Made by a program: the position numbers and the translations under genes. A model generated the notes under the pieces. That model had not been told where the DNA came from and did no database searches. It worked only from the letters and a program-made list of their open reading frames with translations. DNA of 38,866 nucleotides from a virus. Position 1 is the first letter of the stretch; every line of letters starts with the position of its first letter. Below are positions 1 to 7,565 of this stretch, in pieces. The DNA lies in IMG/VR virus record IMGVR_UViG_3300021957_000110, positions 1 through 38,866 of that record. One strand, 5' to 3'.

Positions 1-231
1 TCTACTAGTTATAACCCAATTTTTGGTTAAATCGCTATATGATTGTATATATCTTTTGCCAGAAGGTGATTCCATTAAACGTAACCAGACGCCTGGGTTT
101 TTAGGATCTCCTATAATAACCTCATCAATCTTTTTTAAATCAAGATCAAAACCCAACGCTTTTTTCGAATTTTGAGCAGGAGTTTTCTTCAATGTATTTT
201 TTGATTTTGAAGTTCTTTTTGAGTTTGCCAT
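1..231 (-). CDS. Partial hypothetical protein, runs off left edge
   Basis: A frame open from an ATG at 231 to the window edge (77 codons) has a good Shine-Dalgarno (AGGAAAT) just upstream. The product starts with a Lys/Ser-rich stretch (MANSKRTSKSKNTLKK) and continues with DEVIIGDPKNPGVWLRLM, which has ordinary protein composition. I do not recognise a family. It overlaps the 3' end of the HExxH gene by 86 bases, long for this genome, so a start further in (for example a TTG near 156) is possible. The C-terminus lies outside the window. Confidence 0.55.
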   Translation of the reverse strand, partial: MANSKRTSKSKNTLKKTPAQNSKKALGFDLDLKKIDEVIIGDPKNPGVWLRLMESPSGKRYIQSYSDLTKNWVITSR

Positions 232-655
232 ATATTTCCTTTTCTAAGGCATGTGCCTCGATTTCCCAAGGGCGATCATCATATTCGATTTCTTGAGTGT
301 TGTAGTGTTCCTTTCCCCATGCTACAGCATAAGAACCAGAAAGGCACCTCATCCGACGTTGAGCATATTGAGCAACATGAACAAGTTCGTGACATAGTGT
401 GCTGATAAGAACATTGAATGATTTTTTACCAGAGTAATTTAACTCGATGGTAAAAAATTTAGGAGATGCTGCGTCATCTTCAAGACCACAGTTTCCAAGA
501 TTGCCAGTTTTCTTATATAGATCCTTTGTTATCTCTATAGTAATATCAAGAGAATTTGCCATGCGCTTTGAAACAAGAGAATCCAAAGCAATAGCAGCAG
601 CCTCTTTAATAAGAGCCTGCTGTTTATAACTGATATGATAACCTTCGATTATCAT
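146..655 (-). CDS. SprT-like zinc metallopeptidase-type protein
   Basis: 169 aa. The core is LCHELVHVAQYAQ near residues 87-99, an HExxH zinc-binding motif of the SprT/WSS1-like type. A downstream acidic segment (DDRPWEIEAHALE) can supply the third ligand. SprT-like domains act on DNA-protein crosslinks or other substrates in the cytoplasm; the substrate here is unknown. The ATG at 655 was chosen because the frame further upstream lies inside the neighbouring 81-aa gene and has no protein-like character. The gene starts 1 base after the stop of that gene, so the two are probably co-translated. Its C-terminus overlaps the partial gene at the left edge. Confidence 0.75.
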   Translation of the reverse strand: MIIEGYHISYKQQALIKEAAAIALDSLVSKRMANSLDITIEITKDLYKKTGNLGNCGLEDDAASPKFFTIELNYSGKKSFNVLISTLCHELVHVAQYAQRRMRCLSGSYAVAWGKEHYNTQEIEYDDRPWEIEAHALEKEIYGKLKKNFKIKKYIEENSCSKFEKSVGF

Positions 656-656
656 T

Positions 657-902
657 TTATTTACCTGCAAACAAGGGTTGCATTTTGTTGAATACAACGT
701 TGAAGGCGTTAACCTCATAGATCCAAGTGTCATAGAAGTCATCATCTTCATCTTCATTGAAACAATGCTCGTTCCACATGTTGTCCATATACTCAAGACC
801 ATCAAGCAGACTCTGGCTTTTTACGCCAAGACGTGAGATAATTGATTTTGCCTCCTCAAAAGTCATTTCGGACATTAGGTTGTGTGCTGGGATTCTAAAC
901 AT
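657..902 (-). CDS. Small acidic hypothetical protein
   Basis: 81 aa, acidic towards the C-terminus (NEDEDDDFYD). No family is recognised. The ATG at 902 follows GAGGAG with good spacing, and a consensus promoter (928-956) lies just upstream. It is therefore the first gene of an early-type transcript that continues into the HExxH gene. The opposite side of this promoter region carries a plus-strand promoter and the first of the palindromic repeats. Confidence 0.7.
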   Translation of the reverse strand: MFRIPAHNLMSEMTFEEAKSIISRLGVKSQSLLDGLEYMDNMWNEHCFNEDEDDDFYDTWIYEVNAFNVVFNKMQPLFAGK

Positions 903-927
903 GATATTCTCCTCATTTGATATATAG

Positions 928-956
928 AATATACCACAAACAGAGATGTATGTAAA
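928..956 (-). promoter_or_regulatory. Sigma70-type promoter
   Basis: TTTACA (951-956) and TATATT (928-933) are separated by 17 bases. The -35 is preceded on the transcript strand by AGGGG and an A/T-rich run (AAAAAAGTTTTAAAAAGTG), a pattern repeated at other promoters of this window. It drives the 81-aa gene. Confidence 0.85.
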
Positions 957-1001
957 CCCCTAAAATACACTTTTTAAAACTTTTTTCTAAAAAAGGCGTA
1001 A

Positions 1002-1021
1002 GTGTAACATTTATGATACAT
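1002..1021. repeat. Palindromic repeat, copy 1 (putative operator)
   Basis: GTGTAACATTTATGATACAT, an imperfect inverted repeat (GTGTA.CAT..ATG.TACA[C/T]). It lies between the divergent promoters 928-956 (minus) and 1034-1062 (plus). Near-identical copies occur at 19068, 26287 and 27626. A binding site for a regulator is inferred from the symmetry and the repeated promoter context. Confidence 0.65.
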
Positions 1022-1033
1022 ACATTTTAGGGG

Positions 1034-1062
1034 TTTACAAAACCAGAAAAGTGTGGTATAAT
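1034..1062 (+). promoter_or_regulatory. Sigma70-type promoter, plus strand
   Basis: TTTACA (1034-1039), a 17-base spacer and a perfect TATAAT (1057-1062), with GGGG before the -35. It is 30 bases upstream of the plus-strand gene at 1092 and divergent from the minus-strand promoter at 928-956. Confidence 0.88.
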
Positions 1063-1091
1063 AAAGAGTATAGGTTTGAGGATAGGGATAT

Positions 1092-1532
1092 ATGGAATAC
1101 TTTATTAATGGTACAAGAAGAGGTCTTGGAAAGTATTGGATTAATCGGTACCCTAATGAGTGCGTTGCTACTTTAGATGATTGTGAAGTATTTATTAACA
1201 ATAAACATGATGGGTATCTACAAGTACATCGTCTATATCAGGCTGCAGAACAAGGTAAGAGAATCATTAACATTGGTTCTGCTGGATCTGATTGGACTAA
1301 GGGGTATAAAGACAACTTCCGATATGGTCTAGAAAAGAAACAATTGAGAGATGCCAATGATGCTCTATTCTGGCAAAACGTGAACACAACCATTATCAAC
1401 TTTGGCTATTTCGATACAGAGAGATCTGCACATAAGGATGTTCCAAAGATGAGTCTTAATTATGTCCACGATGTAATTATATGGGTACTAGATCAGCCCC
1501 ATCGCATTAAAGAAATTACTGTTACTCCCTAA
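1092..1532 (+). CDS. Miniature short-chain dehydrogenase (SDR)-like protein
   Basis: 146 aa against about 250 for a normal SDR, yet the SDR landmarks appear in order. FINGTRRGLGKYW resembles the TGxxxGIG cofactor loop. VFINNKHDG resembles the NNAG motif. IINIGSAGSDW supplies the catalytic Ser, YGLEK is the YxxxK motif, INFGYFDTE matches the PGxVxT region, and the protein ends IKEITVTP. Several Rossmann elements between the cofactor loop and NNAG are missing. Known SDRs are NAD(P)-dependent oxidoreductases; the substrate cannot be read here. This is one of only two plus-strand genes in the window. It has its own strong promoter, and its stop overlaps that of the converging gene at 1529. Confidence 0.7.
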   Translation: MEYFINGTRRGLGKYWINRYPNECVATLDDCEVFINNKHDGYLQVHRLYQAAEQGKRIINIGSAGSDWTKGYKDNFRYGLEKKQLRDANDALFWQNVNTTIINFGYFDTERSAHKDVPKMSLNYVHDVIIWVLDQPHRIKEITVTP

Positions 1533-1699
1533 CTTGCTGTTTTGTGTTCTTGCATCTCAAATATTTGATCATCTAGGAATTTTTGCTTTTTGAGCACCTT
1601 ATACATTCGGTCTGTCTTACCTTGCTTCTTATATCTTTCAGCGTAGTAACCGAGTTGCTTTGAATCTTTTTTTAGACGATCTATTTGGATTGATAGCAT
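1529..1699 (-). CDS. Small basic hypothetical protein
   Basis: 56 aa, rich in Lys, Gln and Tyr (KKDSKQLGYYAERYKKQGK), predicted helical, of unknown family. The ATG at 1699 follows AAGGATACTAATAT, so the ribosome site is 10 bases away and only fair. Its TAG overlaps the TAA of the converging plus-strand SDR-like gene by 2 bases. A strong terminator at 1730-1761 lies between it and the upstream DUF6433-type gene, so it depends on readthrough or on an unseen promoter. Confidence 0.6.
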   Translation of the reverse strand: MLSIQIDRLKKDSKQLGYYAERYKKQGKTDRMYKVLKKQKFLDDQIFEMQEHKTAS

Positions 1700-1729
1700 A
1701 TATTAGTATCCTTAATGTTAATAGAAATG

Positions 1730-1761
1730 AAAAAGGGACGAGCCACAAAGTGACACGCCCC
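1730..1761 (-). terminator. Rho-independent terminator
   Basis: On the minus strand GGGGCGTGTCAC-TTT-GTGGCTCGTCCC forms a 12-position stem (one T/T mismatch, two G-T pairs) followed by TTTTTCATTTC. It sits 37 bases after the stop of the 138-aa gene and ends the RNase H / DUF6433 transcript. Confidence 0.85.
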
Positions 1762-1797
1762 GAAACTAAAAGTATTATCCTTTTTTCCTAGTTGTAC

Positions 1798-2214
1798 TCA
1801 TATAAGATTTGGAAATACCTCCTTTACAAGTTTGGGTGTTAGTCCTGTTGCTAGGGTCTTGTCCTTATTGATCATCTTGACCACTAGCTTTGCATCTTCG
1901 GGATGAACTGATTCCAGTATCCCCAAGAAGATCTTTTCTCTTTTATAGGCTGGCATTTTAGTGCCTGGACCACCTGGGACAAAGAACTTCAACTGCTTGT
2001 GCTGCCTCTTCCAGTTGGAAGGTGCGTTGTGTTCTTCGCATGCGGTGTATGGAACCTCGCCTTTTGGTAAGAGAAACTCAAGTGAGTCATCGAAGGTTCC
2101 TTTGAGAAGATCCTTCATTGCCCATTCATCTTTATTTTCTAGCAAAATATCTTTCTTAGCGGCTCTTGTTTTAGCCTTGCTCACTGCTTCAAATATTTCA
2201 TATACGTATTTCAT
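1798..2214 (-). CDS. Conserved T4-like phage protein (DUF6433-like)
   Basis: 138 aa. The pattern MKYVYEIFEAVSKAKTRAAK, then FDDSLEFLLPKGEVPYT, EEHNAPSNW and MPAYKREKIFLGILESVHPEDA, is one I know from a conserved T4-like phage family annotated as DUF6433, of unknown function. Placement directly behind the 5'-3' exonuclease gene (1-base overlap at 2214) suggests a role in phage DNA metabolism, by context only. The gene is followed by a strong terminator. Confidence 0.75.
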   Translation of the reverse strand: MKYVYEIFEAVSKAKTRAAKKDILLENKDEWAMKDLLKGTFDDSLEFLLPKGEVPYTACEEHNAPSNWKRQHKQLKFFVPGGPGTKMPAYKREKIFLGILESVHPEDAKLVVKMINKDKTLATGLTPKLVKEVFPNLI

Positions 2215-3074
2215 TAAAAAAATTCCTCAACACTACTTATCAATAGTTTACATCGTTTTGCAACAAGATAGGGAAAGATCATTCCCTTTTTATCGTGTCG
2301 ACCACTCTGGGATTCAAAGGTATTTATAATCTCAGAACGTGTGGATTCGGGTAAATCGTGTTTTTTGTCTGTAAGTGAAACTAATTTCTCGTTACGTAGA
2401 TAGTTCCGATATATTGTTTCTCCGAGAGCCTTAGGGTCCTCTAGTAAAGCATTGCGCTTTTTCTTGGATAAAGGTGTTTGCCGTTTGGATTCATTAATAA
2501 ATGTATCATCATCTGATAGCACATTAGGTACTCCATCACCGGAACAACCTTTTAGAATATGCTCCATACGGTAACCCTCACCAGAAGGTTCTGCTTTTAC
2601 AAATTTCTTAGTCACAGGCGAAAACTGTTTTACATTATCATAGACTTGTAGTTGTTTAAAGTCATGATCACCTGATACAATCATAACAGGTTCATACTTA
2701 CCAAACTCTTGTGTTTCTTGACACAGTGTAGCAATAACATCGTCTGCTTCACATCCCCATTGGTGAATAACACGCCAGTGAAAATTTTCTTGAATCTCCT
2801 CACGTACCATATGTATGATACGGAAAACCTCTGTCCAATCAATTGTTGAATCATCCCGGTTCTTTTTACGTGCTGCTTTATATTCAGGAAATACATCTTT
2901 ACGCCAGTTACCACCAGCATCTGATGCAATAACCATTTCACCATATTCCTTAAATTTGTGTTTATACATACGGAGCGAATTAAGAATCATGTGCCTAAGA
3001 AGGTTTTCATCAGGAGCTAGTTTCTGTACAACGAAGTTACCTATAGCAATAGCGTTGTAGTCTACAATAATCAT
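2214..3074 (-). CDS. rnh: RNase H / 5'-3' exonuclease (T4 rnh, FEN-like)
   Basis: 286 aa, close to T4 RNase H (305 aa). Metal-binding motifs of the FEN/RNase H family are present in order: IVDYNAIAI at the N-terminus, ASDAGGNWRKDVFPEYKAARK, GCEADDVIATL and VSGDHDFKQLQ. A later SGDGVPNV/SDDD segment fits the H3TH-proximal metal site. The enzyme removes RNA primers and flaps during lagging-strand synthesis, in concert with the replisome proteins encoded near 29-35 kb. It starts at ATG 3074 behind a consensus promoter (3101-3129) and heads a two-gene transcript. Confidence 0.93.
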   Translation of the reverse strand: MIIVDYNAIAIGNFVVQKLAPDENLLRHMILNSLRMYKHKFKEYGEMVIASDAGGNWRKDVFPEYKAARKKNRDDSTIDWTEVFRIIHMVREEIQENFHWRVIHQWGCEADDVIATLCQETQEFGKYEPVMIVSGDHDFKQLQVYDNVKQFSPVTKKFVKAEPSGEGYRMEHILKGCSGDGVPNVLSDDDTFINESKRQTPLSKKKRNALLEDPKALGETIYRNYLRNEKLVSLTDKKHDLPESTRSEIINTFESQSGRHDKKGMIFPYLVAKRCKLLISSVEEFF

Positions 3075-3100
3075 AACATACCTCTTTGTTGTTCGGTATT

Positions 3101-3129
3101 ATTATATCATATAATAAAGTATATGTAAA
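3101..3129 (-). promoter_or_regulatory. Sigma70-type promoter for rnh
   Basis: TTTACA (3124-3129), 17-base spacer, TATAAT (3101-3106), 27 bases before the rnh start codon. Confidence 0.88.
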
Positions 3130-3132
3130 CAA

Positions 3133-3549
3133 CTATTTTAAATTTTTTACATGTGTTCTGTGTATTTTACAATTTATAATGCCGTTATAATATGAATCAT
3201 CTAACAGAACACGTCTATCAAATTGTTCTTTAGCCTCGAGGTAGGACATTTCACCTTTTGCTTTACAGAGATGTAATATTTCACGACTAAAGCTTTTTTC
3301 TCCGTGTTCGAGTAATTGTTGCTTGACCTGATCCGAGGATCCATAATAGTCTTGCCAGTTGGATTCAACGATGCTTCGCCGTTTTCTTGTTTTACCTTTA
3401 AGCGGTGCTCTGGTAACCTTCGACCAAAATCCCTTCTTTCCGACATACTTTTTGTTATTGGTGTTATCGGTAATAACATAAACAAATCCTTGCCATTCTT
3501 TTAGTTCATCTTCAGTTGGCTCATATAGTTTATCTTTATAATACCACAT
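3133..3549 (-). CDS. GIY-YIG nuclease superfamily protein (SegE-like)
   Basis: 138 aa. GFVYVITDNTNNKKYVGKK near residues 21-39 is the GIY-YIG core (VYVI...YVGK). A basic stretch (TRKRRSIVESNWQDYYGSS) and a C-terminal EAKEQFDRRVL follow; the Glu may be the metal-binding acidic residue. Relatives in T4 (Seg proteins) are homing endonucleases, but many marine phages carry stand-alone versions of unknown target. The ATG at 3549 overlaps the upstream stop as TAATG, so I prefer it to a TTG three codons further upstream. Confidence 0.75.
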   Translation of the reverse strand: MWYYKDKLYEPTEDELKEWQGFVYVITDNTNNKKYVGKKGFWSKVTRAPLKGKTRKRRSIVESNWQDYYGSSDQVKQQLLEHGEKSFSREILHLCKAKGEMSYLEAKEQFDRRVLLDDSYYNGIINCKIHRTHVKNLK

Positions 3550-4124
3550 TACACCCAATCCTTTACAACGTCAAGAGCCTTGTCTAACTGTTTCTCTTTT
3601 AAAAACAGAGAACCGACAATCCTATAATCATAAGATTCATTCATCCAACTATGTGGTATTTTTGTGTTTAATATAATAGGTTGATCAAGCGGCACTTTCT
3701 CAAAATCTTTTTCTGTATAACCAAACTGATTGGTCTCCATACCATTCATGGTAACGGATTCTTTCCAATCATAATACTTATATTGTCTGTGATAACCAGA
3801 TAGGAAACAACCTTTTTCTCGATCCACTCTAATAGGAAAGTTTAAGGAATAGTTTCTTGATTTATCTGTGTGTATATTAGATATACCCGAGCGAGGATCT
3901 GATATAAGAAATAAACATTTGTCATATATCAGAGAAGAGTTTATCTCTATTTCTCTCATAAACATTCGAGCATAACCATCACCAACACAGTCAACTTCAT
4001 TCGGTTTTGTACGGATGTCGTCTTCACTAAACTCTGATAAAAACACTTCGATTAAATTGCTAAGAATGTCTACAGGAAACTTAGGTAGATATTGCCATCT
4101 AAAATCACTGGGGGACTCAATCAT
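3549..4124 (-). CDS. 2OG-Fe(II) oxygenase / Asp-Asn hydroxylase-like protein
   Basis: 191 aa. The double-stranded beta-helix signature is visible: NIHTDKSRNYSLNFPIRVD supplies the HxD pair, and IILNTKIPHSWMNESYDYRIV supplies the distal His with a following Arg for 2-oxoglutarate. Family members hydroxylate protein or small-molecule substrates; the target is unknown. The ATG at 4124 has AGGA five bases upstream. An alternative start at 4136 would add MRIG but has a weak ribosome site. It overlaps the Zn-ribbon gene by 8 bases and the GIY-YIG gene by 1 base, so these three form an operon. Confidence 0.68.
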   Translation of the reverse strand: MIESPSDFRWQYLPKFPVDILSNLIEVFLSEFSEDDIRTKPNEVDCVGDGYARMFMREIEINSSLIYDKCLFLISDPRSGISNIHTDKSRNYSLNFPIRVDREKGCFLSGYHRQYKYYDWKESVTMNGMETNQFGYTEKDFEKVPLDQPIILNTKIPHSWMNESYDYRIVGSLFLKEKQLDKALDVVKDWV

Positions 4125-4281
4125 CCCAATCCTCATCGTCCACTAGCGTTGCCGCTGTTGCTTCTCCACACATAGGACAGAAGTCAGGGACATCCCCAAC
4201 TTCTGCTTCACTAAACTTGTGTATAAAACTATCTTCGTTACAGAAACTACAATTTATTTCATAAATAGTTCTAATTGTCAT
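4117..4281 (-). CDS. Small zinc-ribbon protein
   Basis: 54 aa with two CxxC knuckles, CSFC near residues 11-14 and CPMC near residues 36-39, and an acidic tail (DDEDWDD). A rubredoxin-like or zinc-ribbon fold is likely; the partner is unknown. The ATG at 4281 follows GAGAGAGC. It lies between the ribonucleotide reductase gene (17 bases upstream) and the oxygenase gene (8-base overlap), so it is probably expressed with the reductase. Confidence 0.72.
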   Translation of the reverse strand: MTIRTIYEINCSFCNEDSFIHKFSEAEVGDVPDFCPMCGEATAATLVDDEDWDD

Positions 4282-4297
4282 GCTCTCTCCTCAGTTA

Positions 4298-6520
4298 TTA
4301 AAAGGAGATTTCACATGCTCCACCTTGACATGCTATTGCTCCCATTGTATCTATATCAGTAAACGTCTTCTGCGTTAGCTGATTATCAAAATCAATAGGG
4401 TTCAAGTTCTGTTGGATTTTGGTCCACTTGTGTAGTAAGAACACATCTTTCAAACAATACTCTGCCTGTTTCATATCGTTCATAAAATAGTTCTCACTGA
4501 AGTTATTGAACCTACGTACCCACTCTTTTCTCATATCGGAAACCTCACCACCAACAGCATATTGTGCTGCAGATGTTGCTTCCCATAGATCCCTAAACCC
4601 TGCCTTATATGTATCAACAATTAAACCACTGGCAAATAGAGATCCTACACCATATTCTGAAATGATTTCACCTTCTGACTTGACTTCAGTGTTAGGTGCT
4701 TGTGCGAAGTCCTTGTCACCGGATCCAGCAAGGAATGAGATACCAGAGAATGAGTGACGATTATCAAACACATAATCTTCTACCTCTGTCCACATATGCG
4801 GTAGCACTGTAATGGTGTTGGAAACGTTGTGGCGAATGCGTTTGTCTGCGCACTGCTTTTCATTGGTACCAGCTTCTACCCAGTTCTGTTGTACCAGCTT
4901 TACTTTCTCAAGCAAATCAGTGCCCATCAAATCCTCACGATACAGTGAGTTTGCTGGAGTAATCACAGGGAATGCCACACAATAGTCTGTACCATTGTTT
5001 GACCAAACTGATTCATCTACCATGTAAGGGTTAGACTGTGCAATCAACTGAGCAACTTCGGACTCCTTATTCAACTGAATGTGGCGAATATAACGTGGTG
5101 AGTGTTCTGCATGGATACCAGAAGCAGTCTGTAGAAGCACAGATGCGTTGCCGCTTGGTTTTACACAAGTGGTACGTGCCGCTGGATTAATACCGATAAG
5201 TTTAGCAACATCTTTGTTTACTTTCTTTACGATAGCGGCACCTTCACGCTGTACATCAGCATCAAGCAATACGTCTGGGTTATTCATCCAACCTGTAACC
5301 GATACACCAAGCAATGCTTCACGATCAAAGATTTGTTTGGATGTGTCATCAAGGTATTTAAAATCTGTATAACCAGCTTGTAGTGTACCAAGAATAGAAC
5401 CAGCACGACAAGCCTTATGGAACTCCTCTGGAGATGTGCACTTCGAGCCATTGATCTCTGTTAGGTTACAACCTTGCCAACCAGACTTGCCATCAATCTG
5501 TGGATACATACCGATTTCAACACACGGGTTCGTAGTAAAATCTTTATCATCTACAAAGTAGAAACCTGGTTCACCAAACTCTTTAATGGATACCATAATC
5601 TCTTTAAACTGTTCACGTGTGATTTCATCACGCACAATGACAGCAGAGTTGTTAGAACGACCACGCTGTGGATTATCAATGAACCAGTTACCAGTTTTAG
5701 CTTTGGTCATTTCCTCATCATCTGCCGAAAACAAACAAATTGTAGCAGAACGACGAACACCACCAGCAAGCACTGCATCAGCAGCATGCATAGCAATATC
5801 GTATACGTCGATAGGACGCAGACGATCTGCACCACCCAAGATACGAGACTGTACAAGATGTTCGATCTTGTCGAGTGCCTTACGAAGTGGTTCTGGACCT
5901 GGTGCTTTAAATCCACCAGAAATCATAGCACCCTTTGGGCGGATCTGCGATAGGTCAAAATATACACGACGACCTTCGAAGTCTGGGAACTGACCACCAC
6001 CTTCAAAGAATGTAGACAACAACACGCCCAGCGCATCTGCCCAACCTTCGATGGAATCCTCAATAACCCAACCTTTTGCTTGTTTCTTACGATCAGCAAT
6101 GTTTGGCACTTTAGCTACATGGTGTTTCTGTACAGAGAAGCCAGCACCAGCACCACACAATAGGACATAGAACAGTTCGGAAAAGAACCGTGGACGATCT
6201 GCATAGGATGATGTACAGTTGTACATACGCATCATGTGCTTCATAATCTGGTCACCACCAAACTGCAATGCACGTTGAGCACCAAGAACATACTGTAGCT
6301 TGTAGTATGATTCTGCTTCATTGATCAACTGATTCAAGGCAGGTGTCATCTTATCTTTGTAGAAGTTTCTATGCATATCCATAACTCGTGTTACAGATTC
6401 ATCCCATGTTTCGTACCTTTCCTTATCATCATCCCATCGACTGTAGGCTTCATAAAATTTAGTTTGTGACATGATGTTTCGTGTGTCTGTGTCACGGTTA
6501 TTAGGTACGACTTTAAGCAT
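4298..6520 (-). CDS. nrdJ: Class II (adenosylcobalamin-dependent) ribonucleoside-triphosphate reductase
   Basis: 740 aa, matching the monomeric Lactobacillus-type RTPR (739 aa). MYNCTSSYADRPRFFSELFY carries the first redox Cys. NPCVEIGM provides the radical Cys and the CxE active-site pair. QGCNLTEING carries the second redox Cys, and the C-terminal CQGGAC is the swinging cysteine pair. It reduces NTPs to dNTPs using vitamin B12, independently of oxygen, feeding phage DNA synthesis together with ThyX (28544). The ATG at 6520 has GGAG upstream. Two tandem consensus promoters precede it. No B12 riboswitch is visible in the leader, so expression appears phage-timed, although activity needs host B12. 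Confidence 0.95.
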   Translation of the reverse strand: MLKVVPNNRDTDTRNIMSQTKFYEAYSRWDDDKERYETWDESVTRVMDMHRNFYKDKMTPALNQLINEAESYYKLQYVLGAQRALQFGGDQIMKHMMRMYNCTSSYADRPRFFSELFYVLLCGAGAGFSVQKHHVAKVPNIADRKKQAKGWVIEDSIEGWADALGVLLSTFFEGGGQFPDFEGRRVYFDLSQIRPKGAMISGGFKAPGPEPLRKALDKIEHLVQSRILGGADRLRPIDVYDIAMHAADAVLAGGVRRSATICLFSADDEEMTKAKTGNWFIDNPQRGRSNNSAVIVRDEITREQFKEIMVSIKEFGEPGFYFVDDKDFTTNPCVEIGMYPQIDGKSGWQGCNLTEINGSKCTSPEEFHKACRAGSILGTLQAGYTDFKYLDDTSKQIFDREALLGVSVTGWMNNPDVLLDADVQREGAAIVKKVNKDVAKLIGINPAARTTCVKPSGNASVLLQTASGIHAEHSPRYIRHIQLNKESEVAQLIAQSNPYMVDESVWSNNGTDYCVAFPVITPANSLYREDLMGTDLLEKVKLVQQNWVEAGTNEKQCADKRIRHNVSNTITVLPHMWTEVEDYVFDNRHSFSGISFLAGSGDKDFAQAPNTEVKSEGEIISEYGVGSLFASGLIVDTYKAGFRDLWEATSAAQYAVGGEVSDMRKEWVRRFNNFSENYFMNDMKQAEYCLKDVFLLHKWTKIQQNLNPIDFDNQLTQKTFTDIDTMGAIACQGGACEISF

Positions 6521-6619
6521 TTATTATTCTCCAAAGTATGACGCGCAGAAGCATATAGCCGGGATCTGTACCCCGGCTCTTCTTTAGCAAAGTTGTGATT
6601 AATTAGTTTTATTATGTGT

Positions 6620-6648
6620 ATTATATATTACTTTAGGTTTCTTGTAAA
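6620..6648 (-). promoter_or_regulatory. Sigma70-type promoter, proximal, for nrdJ
   Basis: TTTACA (6643-6648), 17-base spacer, TATAAT (6620-6625), with AGGGG before the -35. It predicts a leader of roughly 90 bases that contains the 6557-6578 hairpin. Confidence 0.88.
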
Positions 6649-6765
6649 CCCCTAATACCCACTAAATGTAGAAAAAAAATTAATTAATTTTCTATATGTC
6701 GCATATATGTTACGGGTTATTAGCCTTAGCCGTTTCTGCTTCTAATGTTTTGATTTGTTGGTAGT

Positions 6766-6794
6766 ATTATATATGGTATCTAGCAGTTTGTAAA
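6766..6794 (-). promoter_or_regulatory. Sigma70-type promoter, distal, for nrdJ
   Basis: TTTACA (6789-6794), 17-base spacer, TATAAT (6766-6771), 146 bases upstream of and parallel to the proximal nrdJ promoter. The stretch between them could be a long leader or a small RNA. Confidence 0.85.
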
Positions 6795-6812
6795 TCCCCA
6801 TATATGGTATTT

Positions 6813-7565
6813 TTAATCTTTTTTTTGTAAATAAGATTGTCTAATTGGTCCCATGCGAAGAATCTTATTAATGACCTCGGGCACTTTTTCCTCGTGCACA
6901 AAAAATTGATCTTGCCTTTTCTGATGCATAAACACATAGCCCCAATTTTTCAATACCCTGTGTATTTTTTCACCGAGCTCTATATGGGATTTTGCGACCT
7001 CTAATACTATAGTGGGTCTATTGTAAAGGATCGTGTCTTTCCCGCCTATAATCGCTAGAAGCTCATATCCTTCTACATCAAGTTTTATAAGATCCACTTC
7101 CATAAAATTATAGCTATCAAGGGTTTGAATCTCGAGATCAGGTATTTGCGTAGGGGTAAATCTAGGATCAACGCTGTATCTGCCTCCTGTTTCACCATGG
7201 ACTTCAAATCTGCTTATGCCAGAACTATTTTGGACATACTTAAAGCTTTTTGTTTCACTTTTATCGCCTAACCCAACCATGTGCGCAGTAACGTTCTTGA
7301 CTTCATACTTGTCTAGATTTGGTTGGATGCATTCAAATGCATACGGATTTGGTTCAAAGGATATTACTTCATTGAAATATGGGGAAAATCCTACAGACGT
7401 TTGCCCTAAGTTTGCCCCGCCATCAATACAGATTCTTCTTTTACCAGGAAGAAATACAACTGCAGTAAATTTACAGAAGCGGTCTTGCCAACCTGCAGGT
7501 CCCCATCGTTTAAGAGAGTTAGATTCTTCGTGATCTGGTACCCACCATTTATTCCACTGCTGCAT
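6813..7565 (-). CDS. FkbM-family methyltransferase
   Basis: 250 aa. An SAM-binding Rossmann core is visible: ICIDGGANLGQTSVGF (motif I), VISFEPNPYAFECIQPNL, then LIKLDVEGYELLAIIGG and RPTIVLEV, the usual FkbM pattern. FkbM enzymes O-methylate sugars or other small acceptors, so methylation of a glycan on the virion or host surface is plausible in view of the sugar genes at 35-38 kb. The ATG at 7565 lies inside the 3' end of the outer-spanin gene; a TTG three codons upstream is the alternative. It is the last gene of the late operon. Confidence 0.87.
   Translation of the reverse strand: MQQWNKWWVPDHEESNSLKRWGPAGWQDRFCKFTAVVFLPGKRRICIDGGANLGQTSVGFSPYFNEVISFEPNPYAFECIQPNLDKYEVKNVTAHMVGLGDKSETKSFKYVQNSSGISRFEVHGETGGRYSVDPRFTPTQIPDLEIQTLDSYNFMEVDLIKLDVEGYELLAIIGGKDTILYNRPTIVLEVAKSHIELGEKIHRVLKNWGYVFMHQKRQDQFFVHEEKVPEVINKILRMGPIRQSYLQKKD

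Larger units (their letters stand above)
6521..6812. other. Intergenic region with tandem promoters and leader hairpin
   Basis: 292 bases without a protein gene. They contain two consensus minus-strand promoters (listed separately) and a strong hairpin at 6557-6578 (AGCCGGG, 8-base loop, CCCGGCT), extendable by AGAAG/CTTCT across a bulge. There is also an A/T palindrome near 6680 (AAAATTAATTAATTTT) followed by T residues. No tRNA fold or cobalamin-riboswitch core was found. Confidence 0.6.

Noticed and set aside
1002-1021. Palindromic motif read as a -10 box (TATGAT) of a plus-strand promoter
   Set aside because: No -35 at the right distance in any of the four copies, and its dyad symmetry fits an operator better.
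5474-5993. Long open frames on the plus strand opposite the reductase gene
   Set aside because: Antisense shadows of a confidently identified enzyme, without ribosome sites or protein-like composition.
6521-6812. Cobalamin riboswitch before the B12-dependent reductase
   Set aside because: Biologically attractive, but no B12-box-like core or multi-arm pairing could be found; only one simple hairpin.
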